A stretch of DNA of 64,000 nucleotides from G963422745 sp965214285 (GTDB lineage Bacteria; Actinomycetota; Acidimicrobiia; Acidimicrobiales; Aldehydirespiratoraceae): the NCBI GenBank assembly GCA_965214285.1, contig OZ243946.1, positions 124,001 through 188,000 of the forward strand, in the 5' to 3' direction. Shown here piece by piece: positions 35,194 to 43,421 of the stretch; within the stretch, counting starts at the first letter, position 1, and every line of letters begins with the position of its first letter. The notes beneath the pieces were generated by a model. That model was not told where the DNA came from and did not search any database. It saw only the letters and a program-made list of their open reading frames with translations. Both the position numbers and the translations under genes were made by a program.

Positions 35194-35650
35194 GATCCCG
35201 TGCTCCCTCAACTGCTGACTGCGCCTTCCCTATTGCCCAGAGCGCGTCCTCAACCGAGACCTCGGCAGCGGCTGGATCGAAGTACTGCGCGGTGTGCCTC
35301 GTGAGACGGAACCACTCGAAAGTCGGCTTGGCGAACGATTCGATCTCAGTCGCGAACTGAGCCGAGACGCTGTCTTCCACCGTCACGTGCGAGCCGTCGC
35401 CGCCCGATGCGCGCAGGCCCTGCTGAGCAAGCAGTGACTCAACAGCCATTCGATAAGCGTCGTAGGCCGCTACGTACGCTCCCTCGTGATCGCCGGTATC
35501 CAGCACCGCACGCGCTGATCCAAGGCGTTGGCCAGCCCGGGTGAGGATTGCGCGGGCTGTTGACGCGCTCGCCCCGGCAGCGATCTGCTCTAGCCGACCC
35601 CGCCCGATCAGGTAGTCGATTGTCGATCGGCCATGCTCCCAACTCGTCAT
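35156..35650 (-). CDS. HEPN-domain protein, probable toxin of HEPN/MNT pair
   Basis: A 164-residue helical protein. It has the features of actinomycete HEPN partners of MNT proteins: AAYDAYRMAVESLLAQQGLR near residue 70, GSHVTVEDSV near 95 and FEWFRLTRHTAQYFDP near 120, in which the Arg/His/Tyr residues match the HEPN active-site region. It is tail-to-tail with the nucleotidyltransferase gene and overlaps it by 38 bp, so each transcript is antisense to the other's 3' end. ATG 35650 is preferred; 35674 is possible. Confidence 0.72.
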   Translation of the reverse strand: MTSWEHGRSTIDYLIGRGRLEQIAAGASASTARAILTRAGQRLGSARAVLDTGDHEGAYVAAYDAYRMAVESLLAQQGLRASGGDGSHVTVEDSVSAQFATEIESFAKPTFEWFRLTRHTAQYFDPAAAEVSVEDALWAIGKAQSAVEGARDLSEAGRVELFVV

Positions 35651-35676
35651 GGCGTCAACGTACCGAGTTTGCACGC

Positions 35677-35713
35677 TGCCTCTGGCAAACGGCCGGGGTT
35701 ATTGAGTCCCCGG
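35677..35713 (+). ncRNA. family B hairpin element, copy 5 (truncated)
   Basis: Only the inner stem TGCC-TCT-GGCA and the 3' strand ACGG plus CCGGGG are kept. The 5' CCCCGG is missing, but CCCCGG at 35708-35713 can pair with CCGGGG instead. It lies between the divergent HEPN and AbiEi-like genes. Confidence 0.42.
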
Positions 35714-35810
35714 CGGAAGTCTCGACGCGCCTGAACGACCGCACAATACCTCAGATATTTGCTAACCCTCATCTTGACCTGTGATTTCCTGGTCGAATGG
35801 AGTATCCACC

Positions 35811-36839
35811 ATGACGAACACGACTCCGCCCATTCGCGGCACAGCCCGCCGCGCTTTGCAGGCGATACGAGCTGTCCTGCCGCCCGCGGCCGAGTTGGAG
35901 ATCGCTCCCGGCTCTGGGGGCTCCGGAGCCGACGTCGTCATCGTGGGCCAGCCGTTTCGGGTCGAGTGGATCGGCGAGGGCTCCCTGGGCAGGGTCAACA
36001 GTCTTCTCGACCGGCTCGACCAGCGGCCTGCGATTGTGGTCGCTCGGCGTCTCTCTCCCGGTGCCTGCGATGCGCTTTCCAAGTCGGGGGTCGGCTGGGT
36101 CGACGAGACCGGCGCGGCCGAGGTGGTGGGCGACTCGTTCCTCGTCTCCCGCACAGGATGGCTCGCTGAGCCGCAGCGAACCCGCCGATGGAACAGATCT
36201 GTGCTGGCTGTCGCTGAGGCCCTTCTCTGCGGGGTCACCCCAACGGTGTCGGCCACCGCTGCGGCCACCGGCCTGTCCGTCGGCAGCTGTACCAACGCAC
36301 TGCGCTTTCTCGCCGGCCAGAAGCTCCTGGAGGCGGCCGCCGAGAGAGGGAGGTACTCGGCACGCAGCGTGAGCGACGCAGATCGTCTCCTCGAGACCTA
36401 TGCCCGTGCCGCCGACGACCAAGTGGCAGCCACCGCAGGACCCAGCCTGGCCGTCGGGATGCTAGCCCGAGACCCCCTTGGCGAGTTCGCAGAGATCGGC
36501 CGGCAGTGGTCCCGATCCGACATCTCCTGGGCGGCCACGGGTCCAGCGGCTGCATCGGTGCTGGCGCCGTTGCTGACCAACGTCAACACCATTGCGGTCT
36601 ACGTTGATGCGACTACCTACCCGGGTCTGGAGGCAGTCGCCCGAGAGGCCGAGCTTCAGCCCTTCGAGGGCGGCCGACTCACCCTCCGACCCTTTCCCAC
36701 CGTGACGTGTGAGCGGATGACGACGACCGTCGACAACCTGCGCGTCGTTCCCTGGCCGCGTGTGTTCGTCGACCTCCGGCGAGCCGGCGTTCGTGGCGAA
36801 GAGGCCGCCGAGCACCTGCGCGAGAGGGTCGCTGCCTGA
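35811..36839 (+). CDS. AbiEi-like winged-HTH protein (type IV antitoxin-like regulator)
   Basis: A 342-residue protein. An N-terminal domain of about 100 residues precedes a winged helix near residue 130 (TPTVSATAAATGLSVGSCTN). The C-terminal domain ends with VPWPRVFVDLRRAGVRGEEAAEHL, a pattern I associate with actinomycete AbiEi/COG4861-like proteins. The assignment is by resemblance only. A GGAG site lies 8 bp before the ATG; the GTG at 35781 is less likely. No AbiEii-type nucleotidyltransferase follows, although the MNT gene lies just upstream. Confidence 0.5.
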   Translation: MTNTTPPIRGTARRALQAIRAVLPPAAELEIAPGSGGSGADVVIVGQPFRVEWIGEGSLGRVNSLLDRLDQRPAIVVARRLSPGACDALSKSGVGWVDETGAAEVVGDSFLVSRTGWLAEPQRTRRWNRSVLAVAEALLCGVTPTVSATAAATGLSVGSCTNALRFLAGQKLLEAAAERGRYSARSVSDADRLLETYARAADDQVAATAGPSLAVGMLARDPLGEFAEIGRQWSRSDISWAATGPAAASVLAPLLTNVNTIAVYVDATTYPGLEAVAREAELQPFEGGRLTLRPFPTVTCERMTTTVDNLRVVPWPRVFVDLRRAGVRGEEAAEHLRERVAA

Positions 36840-37103
36840 CCGGGGCTTCCCGCCGACAGCCTAAATCCACTAATTCCTGTCGGGATCGTGGTTCTGGCCT
36901 CGTGCTGTCGGCAGAGTCGAGGCTCGAAGCCGGGGGACGACGATCGGCGGTGGTCGGTGGCATCCGGCGGCGCAGCGGGCATCACTTGACCTCTCGGGGG
37001 CAGGCGCGGCGGGGAGGCTCCGCGGCAGACACCGCAAGGAGCCGGGGTTTCGGGTGCTCGGCCTGGCGCTGCTAGGTTCAGCGGTCTGCGAACGGGAGGG
37101 CCG
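36840..37103. other. gene-free boundary between accessory and catabolic regions
   Basis: No gene or hairpin stands out. The ipdA ribosome binding site (ACGGGAGGG) lies at its end. Confidence 0.4.
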
Positions 37104-37964
37104 GTGGCCGACAAGCGGATGACCGAGGACGAGGTCGTCGCCGAGCTCGACAGCGGCATGACTCTGGGCATCGGCGGCTGGGGCTCGCGCCGCAAGCCGA
37201 TGTCGCTGGTGCGGGCGATCCTGCGCAGCGACCTGTGCGACCTGCACGTGGTCAGCTACGGCGGCCCCGACGTGGGCCTGCTGTGTGCCGCCGGCAAGGC
37301 GCGCAAGGTGACCTACGGCTTCGTGTCGCTCGACTCGATCCCGCTGGAGCCGCACTTCCGAGCCGCCCGCCAGGCAGGCGCCGTGGAGGTGTGCGAGCTC
37401 GACGAGGGGGCCTTCTACCTGGGCCTCATGGCCGCCGCTCACCGGGTGCCGTTCTACCCGACGAGGGCCGGCCTCGGCAGCGCCATGCTGAGCGAGAACC
37501 CCGACCTGCGCACGGTGACCTCGCCATATGACGAGGGCGAGGAGCTGGTCGCCATCCCGGCGCTGACCCTCGACGCGGCGATCCTGCACATGAACCGGGC
37601 GGATGCCCGCGGCAACGGCCAGTTCCTCGGGCCGGACCTGTACTTCGACGACCTGTTCGCCATGGCGTCGGGCCGCACCTACATGTCGGCCGAGCAGATC
37701 GTGGCGACCGAGCGCTTCGCCGACGAGGGCTCGGTCCACACGCTGCGCATACCGCGCATCCATGTGGACGGGGTGGTCGAGGCGCCCCAGGGCGCCCATT
37801 TCACCGAATGCCCGCCCGACTACGGCCGCGACGAGCCGTTCCAGCGGGACTACGCCGCCGCTGCCCGCGACCCGCAGCGCTGGGCGCAGTTCTGCTCGGA
37901 CTGGCTGGAGCTGGAGTCCCATGAGGCCTACCGGGCCAGGCTGGCGGAGAGGTCGACGCCATGA
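37104..37964 (+). CDS. ipdA: IpdA-type CoA-transferase family subunit alpha (steroid ring catabolism)
   Basis: A 286-residue protein close to mycobacterial IpdA throughout: GMTLGIGGWGSRRKPMSLVR near residue 14, VSYGGPDVGLLC near 50 and GAHFTECPPDYGRDEPFQRDY near the end. IpdAB opens the last ring of the cholesterol nucleus by hydrolysing a cyclic CoA thioester (COCHEA-CoA). It starts with GTG behind GGGAGGG, and its stop overlaps the ipdB start (ATGA). Confidence 0.9.
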   Translation: MADKRMTEDEVVAELDSGMTLGIGGWGSRRKPMSLVRAILRSDLCDLHVVSYGGPDVGLLCAAGKARKVTYGFVSLDSIPLEPHFRAARQAGAVEVCELDEGAFYLGLMAAAHRVPFYPTRAGLGSAMLSENPDLRTVTSPYDEGEELVAIPALTLDAAILHMNRADARGNGQFLGPDLYFDDLFAMASGRTYMSAEQIVATERFADEGSVHTLRIPRIHVDGVVEAPQGAHFTECPPDYGRDEPFQRDYAAAARDPQRWAQFCSDWLELESHEAYRARLAERSTP

Positions 37965-38779
37965 GCCCGTCGACCGGCGACGGGCCGGCACCGGGCAACA
38001 CGCCGACCGGTGCCGAGCCGGCGACTCTGGACGAGATATGCGTGGTCGCTCTCGCCGAGGCGTTCCGGGGCGACGGCGAGGTGCTGTGCAACCCAATGGG
38101 GCCGCTGCCGGTGACCGCAGGCCGCCTGGCGCGGGCCGTCTTCGAGCCGGACCTGATGCTCACCGACACCATCGCCTATGCCGTGCAAGGCGACCTGCCC
38201 GTCGGCGCGACTGCAGGCGTAACCGCCGGGGCCGTCGTGGAGGCCTACATGCCGTTTCGCTCGATCTTCGATCAGGTCTGGTCCGGCAAGCGCCATGTGG
38301 TGATGGGCGCCAGCCAGATCGACCGCTGGGGCAACCAGAACTTCGCCGCCATCGGCGCCTACCGCAAGCCCAAGGCCCAGCTGCTGGGCATGCGCGGCGC
38401 GCCGGGCAACCTGATCAACCACGCCGTCTCGTACTGGATCGCCGACCAGGCCCGGGCGTTCAGCAACACGGTCGACGTGATCAGCGGCCCTGGCTACGAC
38501 ACCATGGCCCGCCTGCCCGAAGCGAGCCGCCGCTTCCACGAGATCCGCCGGGTGGTCACCGACCTCGGCGCGTATGACTTCCAGACCCTCGACGGCACCA
38601 TGCGGGTGCGCTCGCTGCATCCCGGCGTCACCCTGGAGCAGGCCCAGGCAGCGTCGCCCTTCGAGCTGACCGTCAACGACGACGTCGCCGAGTCGCGCCT
38701 GCCGACCGCCACCGAGCTGCGCCTGATCCGCGAGGTGCTCGACCCCCGCGGCCTGCGCAAAGGGGAGTTCCGGCGTTGA
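37961..38779 (+). CDS. ipdB: IpdB-type CoA-transferase family subunit beta
   Basis: A 272-residue partner of IpdA. GATAGVTAGAVVEAYMPFRSIFDQ, split here as GATAGVTAGAV and YMPFRSIFDQ, lies near residue 88, GASQIDRWGNQN near 115 and ISGPGYDTMAR near 180, all as in IpdB. The N-terminal 25 residues are a variable Pro/Gly-rich lead. Overlap with ipdA indicates equimolar expression of the two subunits. Together with the two acyl-CoA dehydrogenases after it, it marks a steroid C/D-ring degradation cluster. Confidence 0.88.
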   Translation: MSPSTGDGPAPGNTPTGAEPATLDEICVVALAEAFRGDGEVLCNPMGPLPVTAGRLARAVFEPDLMLTDTIAYAVQGDLPVGATAGVTAGAVVEAYMPFRSIFDQVWSGKRHVVMGASQIDRWGNQNFAAIGAYRKPKAQLLGMRGAPGNLINHAVSYWIADQARAFSNTVDVISGPGYDTMARLPEASRRFHEIRRVVTDLGAYDFQTLDGTMRVRSLHPGVTLEQAQAASPFELTVNDDVAESRLPTATELRLIREVLDPRGLRKGEFRR

Positions 38780-38849
38780 GCGCGCTGCCGGCGGCGAGCG
38801 GAGTTCGGGCTTCGAGAGGACTTCGGGCGTTCAGCGAGGGGCGGCGGCG

Positions 38850-39995
38850 TTGAACCTCGAATCGACGCCGCGCCACGTCGCCTTCCGAGCCGAGTGCCGC
38901 GAATGGCTCGAAGCCAACAAGCCCGCCGAGGCGCTGCGCTCGATGGACACCCCCGAGGGCTTCGAGGAGCACCGCCTGTGGGAGCGGCGGCTGTTCGAGG
39001 GCGGCTGGGCCGTGCCGGCATGGCCGCAGGCCTACGGCGGGCGCGACTGCGACCTGATCGAGTGGCTGATCTACGAAGAGGAGTACTGGCTCTCGGGCGC
39101 CCCTGGCCGGGTGGCCGCCAACGGCCTGAGCCTGCTGGCGCCGACGATCTTCAACTTCGGCAGCCCCGCCCAGCAGGACCGCTTCCTGCCGCCGATGGCC
39201 GCAGGCGACGAGATCTGGGCGCAGGGCTGGAGCGAGCCCGAGGCCGGCTCCGACCTCGCCGCGATCAGGACCACGGCGATCCGCGACGGCGACCACTACG
39301 TGCTCAACGGCCAGAAGACGTGGTGCTCGCGGGGCGCCTATGCCGACTGGATCTTCTGCATCGTGCGCAGCGAAGCGGACTCGCAGCGCCACGCCGGGCT
39401 CACCTACCTGCTGGTGCCCGCGGATGCGCCCGGCCTGCAGCGACGCACCATCGCCCGACTCGACGGCGTGCCGGGGTTCGCCGAGCTGTTCTTCGACGAC
39501 TGCCGGGTGCCTGCGGAGAACGTGCTCGGCGGCGAGGGCAACGGCTGGCAGGTGGCGATGGCCGCGGCGGGCTCCGAGCGCGGGCTGAGCCTGCGCAGCC
39601 CGGGCCGTTTCATGGCCGCCGCCGAGCGCCTGACCGGCCTGGTGCGGGGCCTGCAGGCGAGCGGCGGCGTGGACCCGCGGCTGCGCGACGAGGCGACCGA
39701 CGCCTGGATCAAGGCCCAGGCCTACCGCTGGCAGACCTACCTGCTGGCCGCCGAGCTGACCGACGGCGCAGAGATCGGCGCAGAGGCCAGCCTCGGCAAG
39801 GTCTTCTGGTCCGAGCTCGACCTGGAGCTGCACGCCACGGCGCTGCGCCTGCTCGGCGAGACCGCAGAGCTGACCGAGGGCAACGACTGGCTGGAGGGCT
39901 ACGTGTTCGCCCTGGCCGGGCCGATCTATGCGGGCACCAACGAGATCCAGCGCAACATCATCGCCGAGCGGGTGCTCGGCCTGCCGAGGCGCTGA
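38850..39995 (+). CDS. acyl-CoA dehydrogenase, large subunit of a probable heteromer
   Basis: A 381-residue flavoprotein starting with TTG behind GCGAGGGGCGGC. It shows WSEPEAGSDLA near residue 130, GQKTWCSRGAYADW near 157 and the C-terminal AGTNEIQRNIIAERVLGLPR. The Glu of the usual YEGT motif is Ala (IYAGT), so the base must come from another position, as in isovaleryl- and ChsE-type enzymes. It is followed after 3 bp by a second, shorter family member, as in the alpha2-beta2 dehydrogenases of steroid degradation. Confidence 0.9.
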   Translation: MNLESTPRHVAFRAECREWLEANKPAEALRSMDTPEGFEEHRLWERRLFEGGWAVPAWPQAYGGRDCDLIEWLIYEEEYWLSGAPGRVAANGLSLLAPTIFNFGSPAQQDRFLPPMAAGDEIWAQGWSEPEAGSDLAAIRTTAIRDGDHYVLNGQKTWCSRGAYADWIFCIVRSEADSQRHAGLTYLLVPADAPGLQRRTIARLDGVPGFAELFFDDCRVPAENVLGGEGNGWQVAMAAAGSERGLSLRSPGRFMAAAERLTGLVRGLQASGGVDPRLRDEATDAWIKAQAYRWQTYLLAAELTDGAEIGAEASLGKVFWSELDLELHATALRLLGETAELTEGNDWLEGYVFALAGPIYAGTNEIQRNIIAERVLGLPRR

Positions 39996-39998
39996 GCC

Positions 39999-41084
39999 GT
40001 GCGTTTCGCCTTCAGCGCCGACCAGGACATGCTGCGCGACGCGGTGCGCGACCTGTTCGCCGATCTGTGCACGCCCGACGCGCTGCGTGCGAGCGCCGAG
40101 AGCTCCGAGGGCAGCGCTGCCGGTTCCGAGGGCTCCGGGGGTGGCGGGGTGCCGGGGCTGTGGCAGGCGCTGGCGGACATGGGCGTGCTCGCAGCGCTGG
40201 TGCCGGAGGACTCGGGCGGGCTCGGGCTCGACGAGGTCGACATGGTGCGCGTCCTCGAGGAGGCCGGCTACGCAGGGGTGCCCGAGCCGCTGAGCGAGCA
40301 CGCTGCGGTGGCCGTGCCGGCGCTCGCCGAGGGACGCAGCGACCTGCTCGACGACGCCATGGCGGGGAGGTCGCTGGTGAGCGTCGCCCTGGACGCAGGC
40401 CCGGTGCCCTGGGGCGCAGCGGCCGACGCCATCGTCGCCGACCTCGGCCGACACCGCGGCAACCGCGCCGCCGACGGCTGCGACGCCAGCGGAGACAGCG
40501 ACAGCGGCCTGGCGGTCGTCAGCTCGTGGACGGCGACTCCGCTTGCTTCGATCGACCCGTCGCGGCGGCTCGCCGGCATAGCCGTCGGACAGAGCACCGC
40601 CTTGAGCGGCGCGGATGCAGACCTGGCGCGGGACCGGGCGGCGCTGGGCGCGGCCGCGGACTGCGTCGGCACGGCCCGCAGGCTGCTCGACATCACCGTC
40701 GGCTACGTCGCCGAGCGGCACCAGTTCGGCAAGCCGGTCGGCAGCTACCAGGCAGTCAAGCACCAGCTCGCCGACGTGCGCATCGGCATCGAGTTCGCCG
40801 CCCCGCTGGTGTACCGCGCCGCCTGGTCCGTGGCGCAGGCCCGCAGCCGTCCGCTGCCCGACGGCCACGCCCAGGACCGGGCCGTGCACGTGTCGATGGC
40901 CAAGGCCATGGCCTCGGATGCCGTGGACCGCGCCTGCCGCGCCTCGCTGCAGTGCCACGGCGCCATCGGCTACACCCGCGAGCACGACCTGCAGATCTGG
41001 CTCAAGCGGGGCTGGACGCGCTCGGCCGCGCACGGCGACGCCCGCAGCCATCGCGACCGAGTGGCCGCCGCCATCGGCATCTGA
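39999..41084 (+). CDS. acyl-CoA dehydrogenase, small/partner subunit
   Basis: A 361-residue family member starting with GTG 3 bp after the large subunit. It keeps the C-terminal half (YVAERHQFGKPVGSYQAVKH near residue 232 and CHGAIGYTREHDLQIWLKR near 325) but has a shortened, Ala/Gly-rich middle domain and no clear flavin-contact WSEP motif. Partner subunits of this kind complete the FAD site in alpha2-beta2 dehydrogenases. The substrate is probably a CoA ester from steroid ring or side-chain catabolism. Confidence 0.88.
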   Translation: MRFAFSADQDMLRDAVRDLFADLCTPDALRASAESSEGSAAGSEGSGGGGVPGLWQALADMGVLAALVPEDSGGLGLDEVDMVRVLEEAGYAGVPEPLSEHAAVAVPALAEGRSDLLDDAMAGRSLVSVALDAGPVPWGAAADAIVADLGRHRGNRAADGCDASGDSDSGLAVVSSWTATPLASIDPSRRLAGIAVGQSTALSGADADLARDRAALGAAADCVGTARRLLDITVGYVAERHQFGKPVGSYQAVKHQLADVRIGIEFAAPLVYRAAWSVAQARSRPLPDGHAQDRAVHVSMAKAMASDAVDRACRASLQCHGAIGYTREHDLQIWLKRGWTRSAAHGDARSHRDRVAAAIGI

Positions 41085-41139
41085 GCCGGCACGGGTTCCT
41101 CACGGCAGCGGTGCCCAAGGCGAAGGCCGCGGCGCCGTC

Positions 41140-41571
41140 TCAGCGATGAACAGTGAGCGCTTGGTCTTTGTCCGGCCCGTAGCGGTACACCTCGAAATCA
41201 CGGTCGAAGGTCAAGGCCTCGGTGATCCCGCAGCGTTCCATGATCGCCCAGCTTGTGCGGTCCACCAGCGAGAAGTCCTGATCCTCGAAGCGTTCGCCGA
41301 TACGCAAAGCGGCCTGGATGTCGTGGGCTGTGGCGTCGATGATGTCTACGAGGCCCTCGGCCAGGATCGTGTCCACCACTCGGTTGGCGGCGCGAGCATG
41401 CAGCCGAGCGTGTATCACCCACCAGGTCTCCATGATCACGTAGTCGCTGGTGACCAGATTGTGCCTGTGTGAGTTCATCAGACGGACCGCCAGTTCATGC
41501 GATTCGTCTTGCGCGTTGGTGCTCGCGCACCAGATCGCCGTATCGACAAACACCTGCTTGGCCGAGCGCAT
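41140..41571 (-). CDS. vapC: PIN-domain ribonuclease toxin (VapC-like)
   Basis: A 143-residue PIN protein with all four acidic sites visible: FVDTAIW (Asp 10), ETWW (Glu near 48), DFSLVDRTSW and LTFDRDF. It follows the antitoxin gene after one base on the minus strand, the standard VapBC order. VapC toxins cut tRNA or rRNA. Confidence 0.9.
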   Translation of the reverse strand: MRSAKQVFVDTAIWCASTNAQDESHELAVRLMNSHRHNLVTSDYVIMETWWVIHARLHARAANRVVDTILAEGLVDIIDATAHDIQAALRIGERFEDQDFSLVDRTSWAIMERCGITEALTFDRDFEVYRYGPDKDQALTVHR

Positions 41572-41572
41572 C

Positions 41573-41833
41573 TCAGTCCGACATGCCCATCAGCACGCTC
41601 TTCTTGATCAGATCATCCGTCTCGTTGGCGAAATCGGTGGGGCCCATCTCGTCGCCGAGCATGTTGAACAGGACTGAGATGTCGCCGCGGGGCGCTGACC
41701 GGGCGTGGTCCTCGTCGATCAGCTGACGGAGATACGCGGAGAACGTCAGGCCGCGGGCGTGGGCCAGGCGCTCCGCTTTCGCCTGATACTCGGCGCTCAT
41801 GGACAGGTTTCGTCGTGCAGTGGTGGTGGGCAT
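41573..41833 (-). CDS. vapB: RHH-type antitoxin (VapB-like)
   Basis: An 86-residue protein with the N-terminal strand-helix-helix TARRNLSMSAEYQAKAERLA and AYLRQLIDEDHAR, followed by an acidic tail that would contact the toxin. ATG 41833 is chosen because a promoter (TTGCGC, 17 bp, TATCGT at 41841-41846) places the transcription start next to it, a leaderless arrangement. An upstream ATG at 41863 is inside the promoter. Confidence 0.8.
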   Translation of the reverse strand: MPTTTARRNLSMSAEYQAKAERLAHARGLTFSAYLRQLIDEDHARSAPRGDISVLFNMLGDEMGPTDFANETDDLIKKSVLMGMSD

Positions 41834-41840
41834 GCGCACA

Positions 41841-41869
41841 ACGATACCGACTCTGCACATCTTGCGCAA
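41841..41869 (-). promoter_or_regulatory. vapBC promoter, leaderless spacing
   Basis: On the minus strand TTGCGC (41869-41864), 17 bp and TATCGT (41846-41841), with the vapB ATG 7 nt further on. Confidence 0.5.
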
Positions 41870-41996
41870 CGGATTCGACTCGCGTCTCCCCCGACAGCCC
41901 TCGCCCGACAGCCCTCGCCCGTCAAGCCCGCCCCGGCAGGCCGGCCGGCTGCAAGGCTGCGTCCGCTGTGATCTCAGCGCCCTACGCTCTGTCGCC

Positions 41997-42794
41997 ATGC
42001 GTCACGTCGCTGTGGTGATGGCCATGGAGGCCGAGGCCGCTCCGTTGCGCAGCGCGCTCGGCGCGGCGCCTCTGGCCTTGCCCGCCTGGGCGACGGCGCT
42101 GCCCATGCGGATCAGCCACGCCGCGGCCTCGGGCCGCCGCCCCGCGGTGACCGTGGTCGTGAACGGCACCGACCCCCGCACCGGCGTGGACGCCGTGGGC
42201 TCCACAGCAGCCGCGCTGGCCGCGCACCTCGCCCTGGCAGACGACGCCCTGTGCGCCGACCCGGCTGCCGCCGACGCTGCCGGGCCGGTCGAAATGGTGC
42301 TCTCGGTGGGCACAGCGGGAGGCTGGCAGCGGGCGGGCGCGGCGATCGGCGACGTGTACCTGGCCCACGACCGCTTCGTGTGCCACGACCGCCGCATCCC
42401 GATCCCGGGCTTCGACGAGCTGGGCCTGGCCAACCTGCCGGCGGCGGATCTGTCGGCTCACGCCGGGCCGCTGGGCTGCCGGCTCGGCGTCGTCACCTCC
42501 GGCGACAGCCTCGACGAGAGCGACACGGACCGTGAGCGCATCGGTGCATCGGGCGCCGAGGTCAAGGAGATGGAGGCGGCCGCGGTCGCCTGGGTGGCGC
42601 ACCTGCACGGCGTGCCGGCGGGCGCGGTCAAGGCGATCACCGACCTGGTCGATGCGCCTGCGGAGGCAGCCGAGCAGTTCCTGGCCAACCTCGCCGCCGC
42701 GTCTGCTGCGCTGGCCGTCACCGTGCCGGCGCTGCTGGAGCGGCTCGGCGGACCCGAGAACCCGCCAGACCCGCCAGAGCCGGCCAGCCGATGA
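41997..42794 (+). CDS. 5'-methylthioadenosine/S-adenosylhomocysteine nucleosidase-like protein
   Basis: A 265-residue PNP-fold protein. It begins VAVVMAMEAEAAPLRSAL, as MTA/SAH nucleosidases do, with LSVGTAGG near residue 100, VKEMEAAAVAWVAHLHGVP near 190 (purine/ribose site Glu) and ITDLVDAP near 213 (catalytic Asp). It hydrolyses the glycosidic bond of MTA or SAH and salvages by-products of methylation and polyamine synthesis. A -10-like TACGCT ends 8 nt before the ATG. The stop overlaps the phosphatase start (ATGA). Confidence 0.85.
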   Translation: MRHVAVVMAMEAEAAPLRSALGAAPLALPAWATALPMRISHAAASGRRPAVTVVVNGTDPRTGVDAVGSTAAALAAHLALADDALCADPAAADAAGPVEMVLSVGTAGGWQRAGAAIGDVYLAHDRFVCHDRRIPIPGFDELGLANLPAADLSAHAGPLGCRLGVVTSGDSLDESDTDRERIGASGAEVKEMEAAAVAWVAHLHGVPAGAVKAITDLVDAPAEAAEQFLANLAAASAALAVTVPALLERLGGPENPPDPPEPASR

Positions 42795-43360
42795 GCGAGC
42801 GTCCCCCGCAGTCGCCGTCGGTCATCACCTTCGTGTGCACCGGCAACGCAGCCCGCTCGGTGATGGCAGCCTGCCTGCTGCGCGACCGGCTCAGCGGCCA
42901 CAGCGGCTTCGAGATCAGAAGCGCTGGCACGCTGGTGCTGCCCGGTCAGCCGATGAGCGTGCGCACCCGCACCGCCCTGGAGCGCCACGGGCTGCGCGAC
43001 CACTCGCATCGCAGCCGTCAGTTCACCGCAGCAGACGCCGATGCCAGCGACCTGGTGCTGGTCATGGAGCCCGACCACGCGGCATGGATGCGACGGGAGT
43101 TCCCCGAGGCGCTGGGCATCACCGGCGCCCTGAAGCGGGTGGCGCGGGAGCTGGCAGCCGCGCACGGCCCGGACCTGGCGACCCGGGTGGCGGCCCTGAG
43201 GCTCGCCGAGCACGGCATGCAGGCCGCGGATGAGGTGGTCGACCCCGGCGCCGGCGATCAGGCCGACTTCGATGCCTGCATCGACGAGCTCGCCGGGCTG
43301 ATCGACGACCTGGCGGCGGCCTTGCGGCATCCCGTCGGCCAGCCCGGCGCCGGCTGCTGA
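42791..43360 (+). CDS. low-molecular-weight protein-tyrosine phosphatase family protein
   Basis: A 189-residue protein with the P-loop VCTGNAARSVMAA near residue 15 (Cys and Arg of CX5R present) and the general-acid segment VVDPGAGD near 150. ArsC-type reductases share the fold but lack the DP loop in this form. It is coupled to the nucleosidase gene by a 4-bp overlap. Targets unknown. Confidence 0.87.
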   Translation: MSERPPQSPSVITFVCTGNAARSVMAACLLRDRLSGHSGFEIRSAGTLVLPGQPMSVRTRTALERHGLRDHSHRSRQFTAADADASDLVLVMEPDHAAWMRREFPEALGITGALKRVARELAAAHGPDLATRVAALRLAEHGMQAADEVVDPGAGDQADFDACIDELAGLIDDLAAALRHPVGQPGAGC

Positions 43361-43421
43361 TCGCGGTCGCGGCGGGCGCAATGGCGGCGGCGGCTCGGAT
43401 GCGCCGGCAGACTTCACCCTG

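Noticed and set aside
38780..38849. in-frame N-terminal extension of the large acyl-CoA dehydrogenase
   Set aside because: The family N-terminus aligns with the TTG at 38850, and a purine-rich site lies just before it.
41863..41998. longer vapB frame starting near 41998
   Set aside because: The extension is Arg/Pro-rich without RHH features and overlaps the vapB promoter.
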